A stretch of DNA of 9,992 bases from NCBI GenBank assembly GCA_021775795.1, contig JAJFHB010000165.1, positions 1 to 9,992 of the forward strand. Reading direction: 5' to 3'. This stretch comes from Hyphomicrobiales bacterium (GTDB taxonomy: Bacteria > Pseudomonadota > Alphaproteobacteria > Rhizobiales > JAJFHB01). The notes under the pieces were generated by a model. That model saw only the letters and a program-made list of their open reading frames with translations, did no database searches and had not been told where the DNA came from. This document shows positions 1 through 6,284 of this stretch, in pieces. A program made the translations under genes and the position numbers. Positions within the stretch are counted from its first letter, which is position 1. Each line of letters starts with the position of its first letter.

Positions 1-1215
1 GGCGGCGCAGCCTATCTGGCGCGTCTCGCCGCTGCAGCAACCACAATCATCAATGCGGAAGAGTACGGCCGCACGATTCTGGAACTGGCGCAGCGACGCA
101 AGCTCATCAGCATCGGCGAAGACATCGTAAATGATGCATTCCAGGCCGTCGTCGAAACCTCTCCCCGGGAATTGATAGAGCGGGCCGAGCAGGAACTCTT
201 CTCTATCGCTGAGTCGAGTAAATTCGGGCGTGGCTTTCAGACATTCGGAACAGCCCTCACCGGCGCCATTGATATGGCCGCAAAGGCTTATGAAAGGGAT
301 GGAGGACTGTCCGGCGTCTCTTGCGGTCTCAGGGACATCGATGAGAAAATGGGCGGGTTGCAACCATCCGATCTCATCATCCTCGCTGGCAGACCGGCTA
401 TGGGCAAAACGGCTCTGGCAACCAACCTCGCCTTTTCGGTTGCGCGCAACTACAAAATCGAACATCGCAGTGATGGAACCCAGGAAATCCTGGATGGTGG
501 CGTGGTTGCATTTTTCTCCCTCGAAATGTCCTCTGAACAATTGGCAACGCGTATCGTTTCAGAGCAGGCAGAGATCCCATCTGAGCGTATTCGGCGCGGC
601 AAGATCACAGAAGATGAGTTTCACAAGCTTGTGCAAGTCTCACAGGACCTTCAGGCCCTGCCGCTTTATATTGATGATACAGGCGGCTTGAACGTCGCTC
701 AGCTCGCGGCACGCGCCCGGCGCCTCAAGCGCCAGCGAGGCCTTGGCCTTATCGTCGTCGACTATCTGCAATTGCTGACAGGGTCCTTCAAACGGGCAGC
801 CGAGGGGCGTGTTCAGGAAGTGTCAGAAATCTCGACCAGCCTCAAGGCCCTTGCCAAAGAGCTGAACGTGCCCGTAATCGCCCTCTCACAGTTGTCTCGG
901 CAGGTCGAAGCCCGCGATGACAAGCGGCCACAACTGGCGGATCTGCGTGAATCTGGATCAATCGAACAGGACGCGGATGTTGTCTTGTTCATCTTCCGCG
1001 AAGAGTATTATCTTCAGCGCAGACAACCACGCGAAAACACGCCGGAGTTTTTTGAATGGCAGGCCGAAATGGATCAGGTCAACGGCCTGGCAGAAGTGAT
1101 CATCGGCAAGCAACGTCACGGCCCCACTGGATCTATCAAACTGGTCTTCGATGCCAACGTTACAAGATTCCAGAACTACATCGCTGATGACTATGTTCCG
1201 GAGCGCTTCGAGTAG
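1..1215 (+). CDS. dnaB: Replicative DNA helicase DnaB, 3' part (5' end outside window)
   Basis: DnaB is the hexameric, ATP-driven helicase that unwinds DNA at the replication fork and recruits primase. The frame is open from base 1, giving 404 visible residues; family members are usually somewhat under 500, so roughly the first 60-100 residues lie outside the window. The TTG at 172 is an internal leucine codon, not a start. The visible protein begins in the helical N-terminal domain (GGAAYLARLAAA), passes a linker around codons 75-105 of the fragment, and enters the RecA-like ATPase domain. There the Walker A motif is GRPAMGKT (lysine codon 406-408), Walker B is LIVVDYLQLL (aspartate codon 760-762), and the conserved ALSQLSRQVE, LRESGSIEQDADVV and GKQRHGPTG segments follow. 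No intein interrupts these motifs. The stop TAG (1213-1215) is 9 bases before alr. Identification is secure. Confidence 0.97.
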   Translation, partial: GGAAYLARLAAAATTIINAEEYGRTILELAQRRKLISIGEDIVNDAFQAVVETSPRELIERAEQELFSIAESSKFGRGFQTFGTALTGAIDMAAKAYERDGGLSGVSCGLRDIDEKMGGLQPSDLIILAGRPAMGKTALATNLAFSVARNYKIEHRSDGTQEILDGGVVAFFSLEMSSEQLATRIVSEQAEIPSERIRRGKITEDEFHKLVQVSQDLQALPLYIDDTGGLNVAQLAARARRLKRQRGLGLIVVDYLQLLTGSFKRAAEGRVQEVSEISTSLKALAKELNVPVIALSQLSRQVEARDDKRPQLADLRESGSIEQDADVVLFIFREEYYLQRRQPRENTPEFFEWQAEMDQVNGLAEVIIGKQRHGPTGSIKLVFDANVTRFQNYIADDYVPERFE

Positions 1216-1224
1216 CGGTTCTGC

Positions 1225-2385
1225 ATGACCAGTTCAGAACCGGGACCACGCATCACCGCTGATTTGTCTGACGCCGATGCTGTGGGCGCTGCGACGCTTA
1301 CCGTTGATCTTTGTGCGATCCGGCGGAATTTCCAAAAACTAAACGGGCTGGCCGGCCCAGCGGTTTGCGCCGCTGCCGTCAAGAGTGATGCATACGGCCT
1401 AGGCATCGCTGCTGTTGTATCCGCACTTTATGCGGAAGGTTGCCGGGATTTTTTTGTTGCTCAGCTGAGTGAAGGCATTGAGGTTCGGCAACTGGCGCGC
1501 GAGGCCCGCATATATATCCTGGACGGCCTGCCGCCCACGGCCTCACCGCTTTTCCTCGAACATCAGCTATGGCCTGTCCTTGGAAGCCCCGATGAGATCT
1601 TGGAATGGGCGGAATTTGGACGGCATGTCGGCAGCCCCTTACCTGCGGCACTGCACGTGGATACCGGCATTAATCGCCTGGGCCTGACGGCACCAGAAGT
1701 CAGCCGTCTTGCATGCGACACTGCCCTGCTCGAGGCCATCGACTGGCAATACATCATGAGCCACCTTGCTTTTGCCGATTTTCCAGACAAGCCGGAGAAT
1801 GAGGCGCAGATTCAATTGTTCGACACCCTCAGATCAAAACTGTCTGCAATGCCCGCCAGTCTTGCAAATTCGGCAGGCACGCTCATGGGGGCGAATTTTC
1901 ACTATGACCTCGTGCGTCCAGGCATCGCTCTGTACGGAGGTAATCCGTTCTCTGATCGAGCCAATCCAATGGAGACTGCCGCTTGCCTGGAAGTCCCCAT
2001 AATGCAGATTAGAGAGCTTGAATCCGGCGCTCGCGTTGGATACGGCGGCATCTGGCGAGCAGAACACCCGTCCCGAATTGCAGTGTTGCAGATCGGATAT
2101 GGGGACGGTTTTTTTCGCTCGTTGGGCGAGGAATACCGCAATTCCCCACCAAAGGTTTGGATTGGCGGGGAATTTGCGCCAGTTGTCGGGCGGGTTTCTA
2201 TGGACATGATAACCGTAGATGTGACACACATAGCGCCCGAAAAGGCAGCGCGTGGCTCTCTGGCTGAGGTGTTTGGTAACAACATCCCGGTTGATGAGTT
2301 TGCCGACTGGGCCGGAACCATAAGTTACGAGGTTCTAACGAGCCTCAGCAAAAGGTTCAAACGGGTGTACCTTTCTGGGGACTAA
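1225..2385 (+). CDS. alr: Alanine racemase
   Basis: This PLP-dependent enzyme interconverts L- and D-alanine in the cytoplasm and supplies D-alanine for peptidoglycan. The 386-residue length is normal for the family. The PLP-binding lysine is K53 in AAVKSDAYGLG (the usual form is K-A/S-D-A-Y-G). The DTGINRLGL stretch (R151) belongs to the TIM-barrel domain. The second catalytic base is Y273 in RVGYGG, in the C-terminal beta domain, followed by QIGYGDGFFR and GRVSMDM, both family hallmarks. The ATG at 1225 has no good Shine-Dalgarno sequence but starts 9 bases after the dnaB stop, so translational coupling is plausible. About 20 residues precede the first family-like segment (LTVDLCAIRRNF), so a GTG at 1282 is a possible alternative start. 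All catalytic residues are present. Confidence 0.95.
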   Translation: MTSSEPGPRITADLSDADAVGAATLTVDLCAIRRNFQKLNGLAGPAVCAAAVKSDAYGLGIAAVVSALYAEGCRDFFVAQLSEGIEVRQLAREARIYILDGLPPTASPLFLEHQLWPVLGSPDEILEWAEFGRHVGSPLPAALHVDTGINRLGLTAPEVSRLACDTALLEAIDWQYIMSHLAFADFPDKPENEAQIQLFDTLRSKLSAMPASLANSAGTLMGANFHYDLVRPGIALYGGNPFSDRANPMETAACLEVPIMQIRELESGARVGYGGIWRAEHPSRIAVLQIGYGDGFFRSLGEEYRNSPPKVWIGGEFAPVVGRVSMDMITVDVTHIAPEKAARGSLAEVFGNNIPVDEFADWAGTISYEVLTSLSKRFKRVYLSGD

Positions 2386-2392
2386 GCGAATC

Positions 2393-2397
2393 GGAGG
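2393..2397 (+). promoter_or_regulatory. Ribosome-binding site that supports a TTG start
   Basis: GGAGG lies 9 bases upstream of the TTG at 2407 and just after the alr stop. The protein read from this TTG begins directly with MlaE-like sequence of the expected total length, and no ATG or GTG is equally well placed, so this site decides the start. Confidence 0.75.
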
Positions 2398-2406
2398 TCG
2401 GGGTCC

Positions 2407-3180
2407 TTGAACTTTCTTGCGGTCATTGGTCAGGTTGTCCTGGCAGCTTTCACGGACGTCGGCCGGCTTGCCGTGTTTGTGCAGAATGCGGTTCGGCATT
2501 GCATTACGCCACCTATCTATCCGCGCCTCATCCTTCAGCAGATGATCAGGATCGGCTACAACTCACTTCCAGTTGTCGGTCTCACGGCATTTTTCACCGG
2601 CGGTGTGCTGGCGCTTCAGATTTACATCGGCGGGTCGCGGTTCAACGCGGAAAGCCTGGTGTCATCAATCGTTGCCCTGGGCATCACGCGCGAGTTGGGA
2701 CCGGTGCTTGCCGGTCTTATGGTTGCAGGACGCGTCAGCGCGGCAATCGCTGCGGAAATTGGAACGATGCGCGTAACCGAGCAGATCGACGCGCTGGTCA
2801 CGCTTGCAACGAACCCTTTCAAGTATCTCGTAGCACCGAGGCTGATTGCAGCGGTCATCACCCTGCCGATACTGGTCGCCATTGCCGACACTATCGGCAT
2901 CATGGGCGGCTATATCGTGGGCACGAAAAGCCTCGGCTTCAACTCCGGTGTCTATATCAAGAACACGGTGGACTTCATCGAGTACCAGGATGTGTTCTCA
3001 GGTCTCGCCAAGTCTGCGGTCTTCGGTTTCATCATTGCTCTCATGGGCTGTTATCACGGTTACAACAGTCAGGGCGGAGCACAGGGTGTCGGCAGGGCGA
3101 CGACGAATGCGGTGGTGTCAGCATCCATTCTCATTCTGGCCTCGAACTACATCATGACTTCCTTGCTTTTCAATACATGA
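2407..3180 (+). CDS. mlaE: MlaE-family ABC transporter permease (lipid/organic solvent transport type)
   Basis: This is an integral inner-membrane permease of the MlaE (formerly DUF140/YrbE) family. With an MlaF-type ATPase, family members move phospholipids or other lipids between the inner membrane and periplasmic MCE proteins. The 257-residue length matches the family (about 260). Visible hallmarks are GYNSLPVVGLTAFFTGGVLA near residues 50-75, GITRELGPVLAGLMVAGR at about 92-109, and the EIGTMRVTEQID motif at residues 117-128, which in this family faces the ATPase. Several hydrophobic segments follow (for example LPILVAIADTIGIMGGY and a C-terminal ILILASNYIMTSLLF). Translation starts at TTG after GGAGG. 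The ATPase gene follows 7 bases later. No MCE (MlaD), MlaC or MlaB gene is adjacent, so the exact substrate is inferred only from the family; the symbol denotes family membership. Confidence 0.9.
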   Translation: MNFLAVIGQVVLAAFTDVGRLAVFVQNAVRHCITPPIYPRLILQQMIRIGYNSLPVVGLTAFFTGGVLALQIYIGGSRFNAESLVSSIVALGITRELGPVLAGLMVAGRVSAAIAAEIGTMRVTEQIDALVTLATNPFKYLVAPRLIAAVITLPILVAIADTIGIMGGYIVGTKSLGFNSGVYIKNTVDFIEYQDVFSGLAKSAVFGFIIALMGCYHGYNSQGGAQGVGRATTNAVVSASILILASNYIMTSLLFNT

Positions 3181-3182
3181 GG
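3179..3182 (+). promoter_or_regulatory. Ribosome-binding site of mlaF overlapping the mlaE stop
   Basis: GAGG begins inside the TGA stop of the permease gene (3178-3180) and ends 5 bases before the ATG at 3188. This arrangement suggests coupled translation of permease and ATPase. Confidence 0.6.
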
Positions 3183-3187
3183 CCAGC

Positions 3188-3964
3188 ATGAGCACGGACA
3201 AGCACATAGTGCTGAATGATGTGCACAAGAGTTTCGGCCCCAAGTCCGTTCTCAATGGCGTCAATCTTGAAATTGGCCGCCGGGAATCTGTAGTTGTCAT
3301 CGGCGGTTCTGGAACAGGCAAATCAGTAATGCTGAAATGCATACTGGGGCTGCTCCACCCGGACTCCGGTTCAATAAAAATCGGCGGAACGGAAGTTTCC
3401 GGTCTGCGCGGGCGGAAACTGGACGAAGTTCTCGCCACCATGGGCATGCTGTTTCAGGGTGCAGCGCTGTTTGACAGTCTGAAAGTCTGGGAAAATGTCG
3501 CCTTTGGGCTGATACAGGGTAAGAAGATGGACCGCGCCAAGGCCCGGGACATAGCTTTCGACAAACTTGCACAGGTTGGTCTCAAAGCGGATGTCGGCGA
3601 GCTTTCACCGGCAGAACTGTCCGGCGGAATGCAAAAGCGCGTCGGCCTTGCCCGTGCGATTGCCACTGACCCGGAAATCATCTTCTTTGATGAGCCAACG
3701 ACGGGCCTAGATCCAATTATGGGCGATGTCATCAATGATCTGATCGTGCATTGCGTGAAAGCGACAGGTGCAACGGCGGTGTCCATCACTCACGACATGG
3801 CAAGCGCCCGTAAAATCGCCGACCGCATTGCCATGATCTACCGTGGTGAAATCATCTGGCAGGGCACTGCGGCAGAGATCGATAACAGTGGCAATGAATA
3901 TGTTGATCAGTTCATTCATGGACGGGCCGACGGGCCAATCCAGATGGACATCCTCAAAGCCTGA
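3188..3964 (+). CDS. mlaF: MlaF-family ABC transporter ATP-binding protein
   Basis: This is the cytoplasmic ATPase that would power the permease encoded just upstream. The 258-residue protein carries a complete nucleotide-binding domain: Walker A GGSGTGKS (K45), a Q-loop in GMLFQGAALFD, the ABC signature LSGGMQKR (S145 to Q149), Walker B IIFFDEPTTGLDP (D168, catalytic E169), and the switch histidine H202 in SITHDM. The MLFQGAALFDSL and LSGGMQKRVGLARAIA wording is characteristic of the MlaF/Mkl branch rather than of general importers. The C-terminal tail after GEIIWQGTAAEI is short, ending QFIHGRADGPIQMDILKA. It is encoded 7 bases after the permease, so the two form one operon. No substrate-binding or MCE gene is nearby. 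Family assignment is firm; participation in phospholipid transport is inference. Confidence 0.92.
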   Translation: MSTDKHIVLNDVHKSFGPKSVLNGVNLEIGRRESVVVIGGSGTGKSVMLKCILGLLHPDSGSIKIGGTEVSGLRGRKLDEVLATMGMLFQGAALFDSLKVWENVAFGLIQGKKMDRAKARDIAFDKLAQVGLKADVGELSPAELSGGMQKRVGLARAIATDPEIIFFDEPTTGLDPIMGDVINDLIVHCVKATGATAVSITHDMASARKIADRIAMIYRGEIIWQGTAAEIDNSGNEYVDQFIHGRADGPIQMDILKA

Positions 3965-3995
3965 GCAATCCTGAACGATAGAGTGGATTTGGGTC

Positions 3996-5435
3996 ATGGC
4001 CAAACAGGCCCGAAAATACGTCTGCCAGTCTTGTGGAAGTTCCGGCACCCAGTGGACCGGGCGCTGCGATGCCTGTGGAGAATGGAATACACTTCAGGAA
4101 GAGGTTGGCGCCGGTGGTGGCATTGGCAGTGCGCCACGCACCACCACGAAAGGTGGCAGAGCCGTTGAGCTTGTCGATCTGCAAGGCGAGGATGTCGCGC
4201 CGGCGCGGATTGTGTCTGGGGTAGGCGAATTTGACCGCGTAACCGGCGGCGGACTTGTTCCCGGATCGGTCTCCATTGTGGGTGGCGACCCGGGTATAGG
4301 TAAATCCACTTTGCTCTTGCAGTTGCTTGCAGCCATTGGCGGCACGGGCAAGAAAGTCGTTTATCTGTCAGGCGAAGAAGCAGTGGCTCAGGTACGCCTC
4401 CGCGCACAGCGTCTTGGACTGGGTGACGCAAAAGTCACGCTTGGCGTCGAAACAAACCTTGCCAACATACTTGCGACGCTGGAAAAACAAACACCTCCTG
4501 ATGTGCTTGTTGTCGACTCCATGCAAACGGTGTGGTCTCCCGCACTCGAATCCGCACCGGGCACGATCTCGCAATTGCGCGCGACGGCACAGGCTCTCAC
4601 CGGCTACGCCAAAAACAAGGCGACGGCCGTTCTGCTGGTCGGTCATGTTACCAAGGAGGGGCAACTCGCCGGGCCCAAAGTGATCGAACATATGGTCGAC
4701 ACCGTCCTCTATTTCGAGGGTGAATCCGGGCACCAGTTCAGGCTGCTCAGGTCGGTAAAGAACCGATTCGGGGCCACAGACGAAATCGGCGTCTTCGAGA
4801 TGTCTGACGGCGGGCTGCGAGAAGTTTCAAATCCGTCGGCTCTTTTTATTGGCGACCGGGAGTTAGCCTCACCAGGCGCTGCCATATTTGCCGGTATGGA
4901 GGGAACGCGCCCGATACTGGTGGAAATACAGGCACTGGTTGCACCCTCACCGCTGGCAACACCGCGTCGAGCCGTTGTCGGTTGGGATTCCAACAGGCTG
5001 GCAATGGTTCTGGCTGTGCTTGAAGCCCACGCAGATCTGCAATTCACCGGAAACGACATTTATCTGAATGTTGCAGGTGGACTGAAGGTGCGCGAGCCAG
5101 CGGCTGATTTGGCGGTTGCAGCAGCCCTCGTCTCTTCCCTGACAAATATGGCGCTACCTGCGGACAGCGTGTTTTTTGGCGAGGTCAGCCTATCGGGCAC
5201 GCTGCGTCCTGTGGGCCATGCCGCGGCCCGTCTGAAGGAGGCTGAGAAGCTTGGTTTCAAGAGCGCCGGCGTCGCACACGGAACCCGCAAGAACGCCGAT
5301 CTGCGTGACGGCGCGCTGGAAATTGCGGAATTACCGAATGTCGACCGCCTCTATTCGTGGCTTCGCGAAAATGGCCGCCCGGGATCAATGACATCGGTCA
5401 ATCGGGACTCCACCGACGAGTTCACCACACAATAA
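3996..5435 (+). CDS. radA: DNA repair protein RadA (Sms)
   Basis: RadA is a RecA-like ATPase that processes recombination intermediates and promotes branch migration during repair and homologous recombination. The architecture is complete in 479 residues. An N-terminal C4 zinc finger has C10, C13, C24 and C27 (CQSC...CDAC) with the usual QWTGRCDACGEWNT context. The RecA-type ATPase core has Walker A GGDPGIGKST (K103) and Walker B-like DVLVVDSMQT. The RadA-specific KNRFG motif is at residues 255-259. The C-terminal Lon-protease-like domain contains DIYLNVAGGLKVREPAADLA. The tail after SWLRENG is about 20 residues of polar sequence and slightly longer than usual. The ATG at 3996 follows a weak GAGTGGA ribosome-binding site (3981-3987) and lies 31 bases after the mlaF stop, so it probably continues the same transcript. 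Confidence 0.97.
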   Translation: MAKQARKYVCQSCGSSGTQWTGRCDACGEWNTLQEEVGAGGGIGSAPRTTTKGGRAVELVDLQGEDVAPARIVSGVGEFDRVTGGGLVPGSVSIVGGDPGIGKSTLLLQLLAAIGGTGKKVVYLSGEEAVAQVRLRAQRLGLGDAKVTLGVETNLANILATLEKQTPPDVLVVDSMQTVWSPALESAPGTISQLRATAQALTGYAKNKATAVLLVGHVTKEGQLAGPKVIEHMVDTVLYFEGESGHQFRLLRSVKNRFGATDEIGVFEMSDGGLREVSNPSALFIGDRELASPGAAIFAGMEGTRPILVEIQALVAPSPLATPRRAVVGWDSNRLAMVLAVLEAHADLQFTGNDIYLNVAGGLKVREPAADLAVAAALVSSLTNMALPADSVFFGEVSLSGTLRPVGHAAARLKEAEKLGFKSAGVAHGTRKNADLRDGALEIAELPNVDRLYSWLRENGRPGSMTSVNRDSTDEFTTQ

Positions 5436-5577
5436 CCCGCTTCTTGTGTGATTGGCCGTTAGGGGGTGTCGAAAATAGGTGGTCAACGGGCCAAACATGC
5501 AGTATTCCCTGACCATTATATGACGTTTTCATGTGCGAGACCGGGGCGCCGGACTTTAAGGACACTAGCAACAGATC
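5436..5577 (+). other. Intergenic gap, probable promoter region of cvpA–purF
   Basis: At 142 bases this is the largest plus-strand gap in the window, and it separates the dnaB-to-radA block from the cvpA-purF-SDR block. That position makes it the natural place for a promoter. An AT-rich patch (ATTATAT, 5515-5521) could serve as a -10 element, but no convincing -35 stands at the right distance, so no promoter is called. No terminator hairpin with a T-run is visible after radA. A short open frame running from 5466 into cvpA is a frame shadow with no family-like sequence. Confidence 0.4.
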
Positions 5578-6255
5578 ATGGCTTTGACTTCCGCCGACTT
5601 CGTTCTTATTGCCATCATGCTGGTATCCGGCCTGCTGGCCCTTGTACGCGGCTTCACCGCTGAGGTGTTGTCTTTGCTCGCCTGGGGTGGCGCTGCCATC
5701 GCTGCGTATTTTCTCTACCCATTTCTGCTACCGACCGCCCAGGCTTACCTGCCTGAGATGGAAACGGGTGTGGTCACATTCATCGTCGCTATCGCAATTT
5801 TCATCGTTGCACTCATTGTCATCAAGCTGCTGACAATGAAAATCAATGATTGGGTGCTCGATAGCTCGATAGGTGTGCTGGACCGTACCGTCGGCTTCTT
5901 GTTTGGCCTGGCGCGCGGGCTTTTGCTGGTCACCGTCTGCTATTTGTTCTTTATCTGGATTGTATCGCGCGAGGACCATCCAGATGCGGTTCGAAACGCA
6001 TTGTTGCGCACTGTTCTGGTTGATCCGACAGCTGAGTTCATCGTTTCTTATCTGCCGGTCGAGATCGCCGAAAACCTGACCACGAAGCTCTATTCTTATG
6101 AAGGCAACACTGCGCCTGGGGAAAACTCCGTTCCTGAGGAAAACTCCGTTCCTGAGGATGGAGACGCAGACTCATCGTCGGAAGAGAGCTATAACGGCAA
6201 TGAACGTAGTGGCCTGAACCAGTTGCTTGAGAGTACCCAGGAAAGCGAAAACTAA
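5578..6255 (+). CDS. cvpA: CvpA family inner-membrane protein
   Basis: CvpA is a small inner-membrane protein, named for its need in colicin V production in E. coli and commonly encoded beside purF. Its molecular role is still unclear, with links to envelope stress reported. The first 130 residues contain four hydrophobic segments at about 7-22, 28-52, 64-85 and 104-129, with the typical family opening (ADFVLIAIMLVSGLLALVRG) and the DRTVGFLFGLARGLLL segment. The E. coli protein is about 160 residues; this one has 225. The excess is an acidic, Ser/Glu-rich, probably disordered cytoplasmic or periplasmic tail from about residue 175, including a duplicated ENSVPE hexapeptide. An AAGGA (5558-5562) lies 15 bases before the ATG, longer than ideal, so the start has only moderate support. 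purF follows 29 bases later, consistent with a cvpA-purF operon. Confidence 0.9.
   Translation: MALTSADFVLIAIMLVSGLLALVRGFTAEVLSLLAWGGAAIAAYFLYPFLLPTAQAYLPEMETGVVTFIVAIAIFIVALIVIKLLTMKINDWVLDSSIGVLDRTVGFLFGLARGLLLVTVCYLFFIWIVSREDHPDAVRNALLRTVLVDPTAEFIVSYLPVEIAENLTTKLYSYEGNTAPGENSVPEENSVPEDGDADSSSEESYNGNERSGLNQLLESTQESEN
6121..6156 (+). repeat. Perfect 18-bp tandem duplication inside cvpA
   Basis: Two identical head-to-tail copies of an 18-base unit (6121-6138 and 6139-6156, beginning GAAAACTCCG and ending TTCCTGAG) encode ENSVPE twice (residues 182-187 and 188-193). The unit length is a multiple of three, so the frame is kept. Complete identity, including third codon positions, points to a recent slippage duplication. 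Confidence 0.95.
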
Positions 6256-6261
6256 CCGACG

Positions 6262-6280
6262 CCTTTTCGGCGCGAAAGGA
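6262..6280 (+). promoter_or_regulatory. purF ribosome-binding site and possible hairpin covering it
   Basis: AAAGGA (6275-6280) is the purF Shine-Dalgarno sequence. It lies 4 bases before the first ATG (6285) and 7 before the second (6288), which favours the second ATG. The upstream bases CCTTT (6262-6266) and CG (6268-6269) can pair with AAAGG (6275-6279) and CG (6273-6274). This gives seven pairs with one bulged T and a three-base loop, and would hide the site. A competing four-pair hairpin CGCC/GGCG (6260-6263 with 6269-6272) would free it. The ribosome-binding site is well supported; regulatory use of the hairpin is speculation. Confidence 0.5.
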
Positions 6281-6284
6281 CTGC

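Noticed and set aside
172..174. TTG as a possible start of a short DnaB
   Set aside because: The frame continues upstream to base 1 with clear DnaB N-terminal domain sequence, so this is an internal leucine codon.
1834..2321. Two overlapping antisense frames over alr (139 and 131 codons)
   Set aside because: Both oppose conserved alanine racemase sequence, have no ribosome-binding site and show no family features.
2499..3191. A 230-codon open frame inside mlaE in another plus-strand frame
   Set aside because: It is rich in Arg, His, Gly and Cys, has no domain-like sequence, and lies wholly over a clear MlaE gene; it is a composition shadow.
3994..4431. A 145-codon antisense open frame over radA
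   Set aside because: It opposes the zinc finger and Walker A region of a certain gene and shows no motif; a codon-bias shadow.
5493..5521. Possible sigma-70 promoter before cvpA
   Set aside because: The ATTATAT patch is a fair -10, but the bases at the expected -35 position do not resemble TTGACA.
5466..5663. A 65-codon frame in the gap before cvpA
   Set aside because: It runs into cvpA in a different frame, is Arg/His-rich, and the cvpA frame explains the region better.
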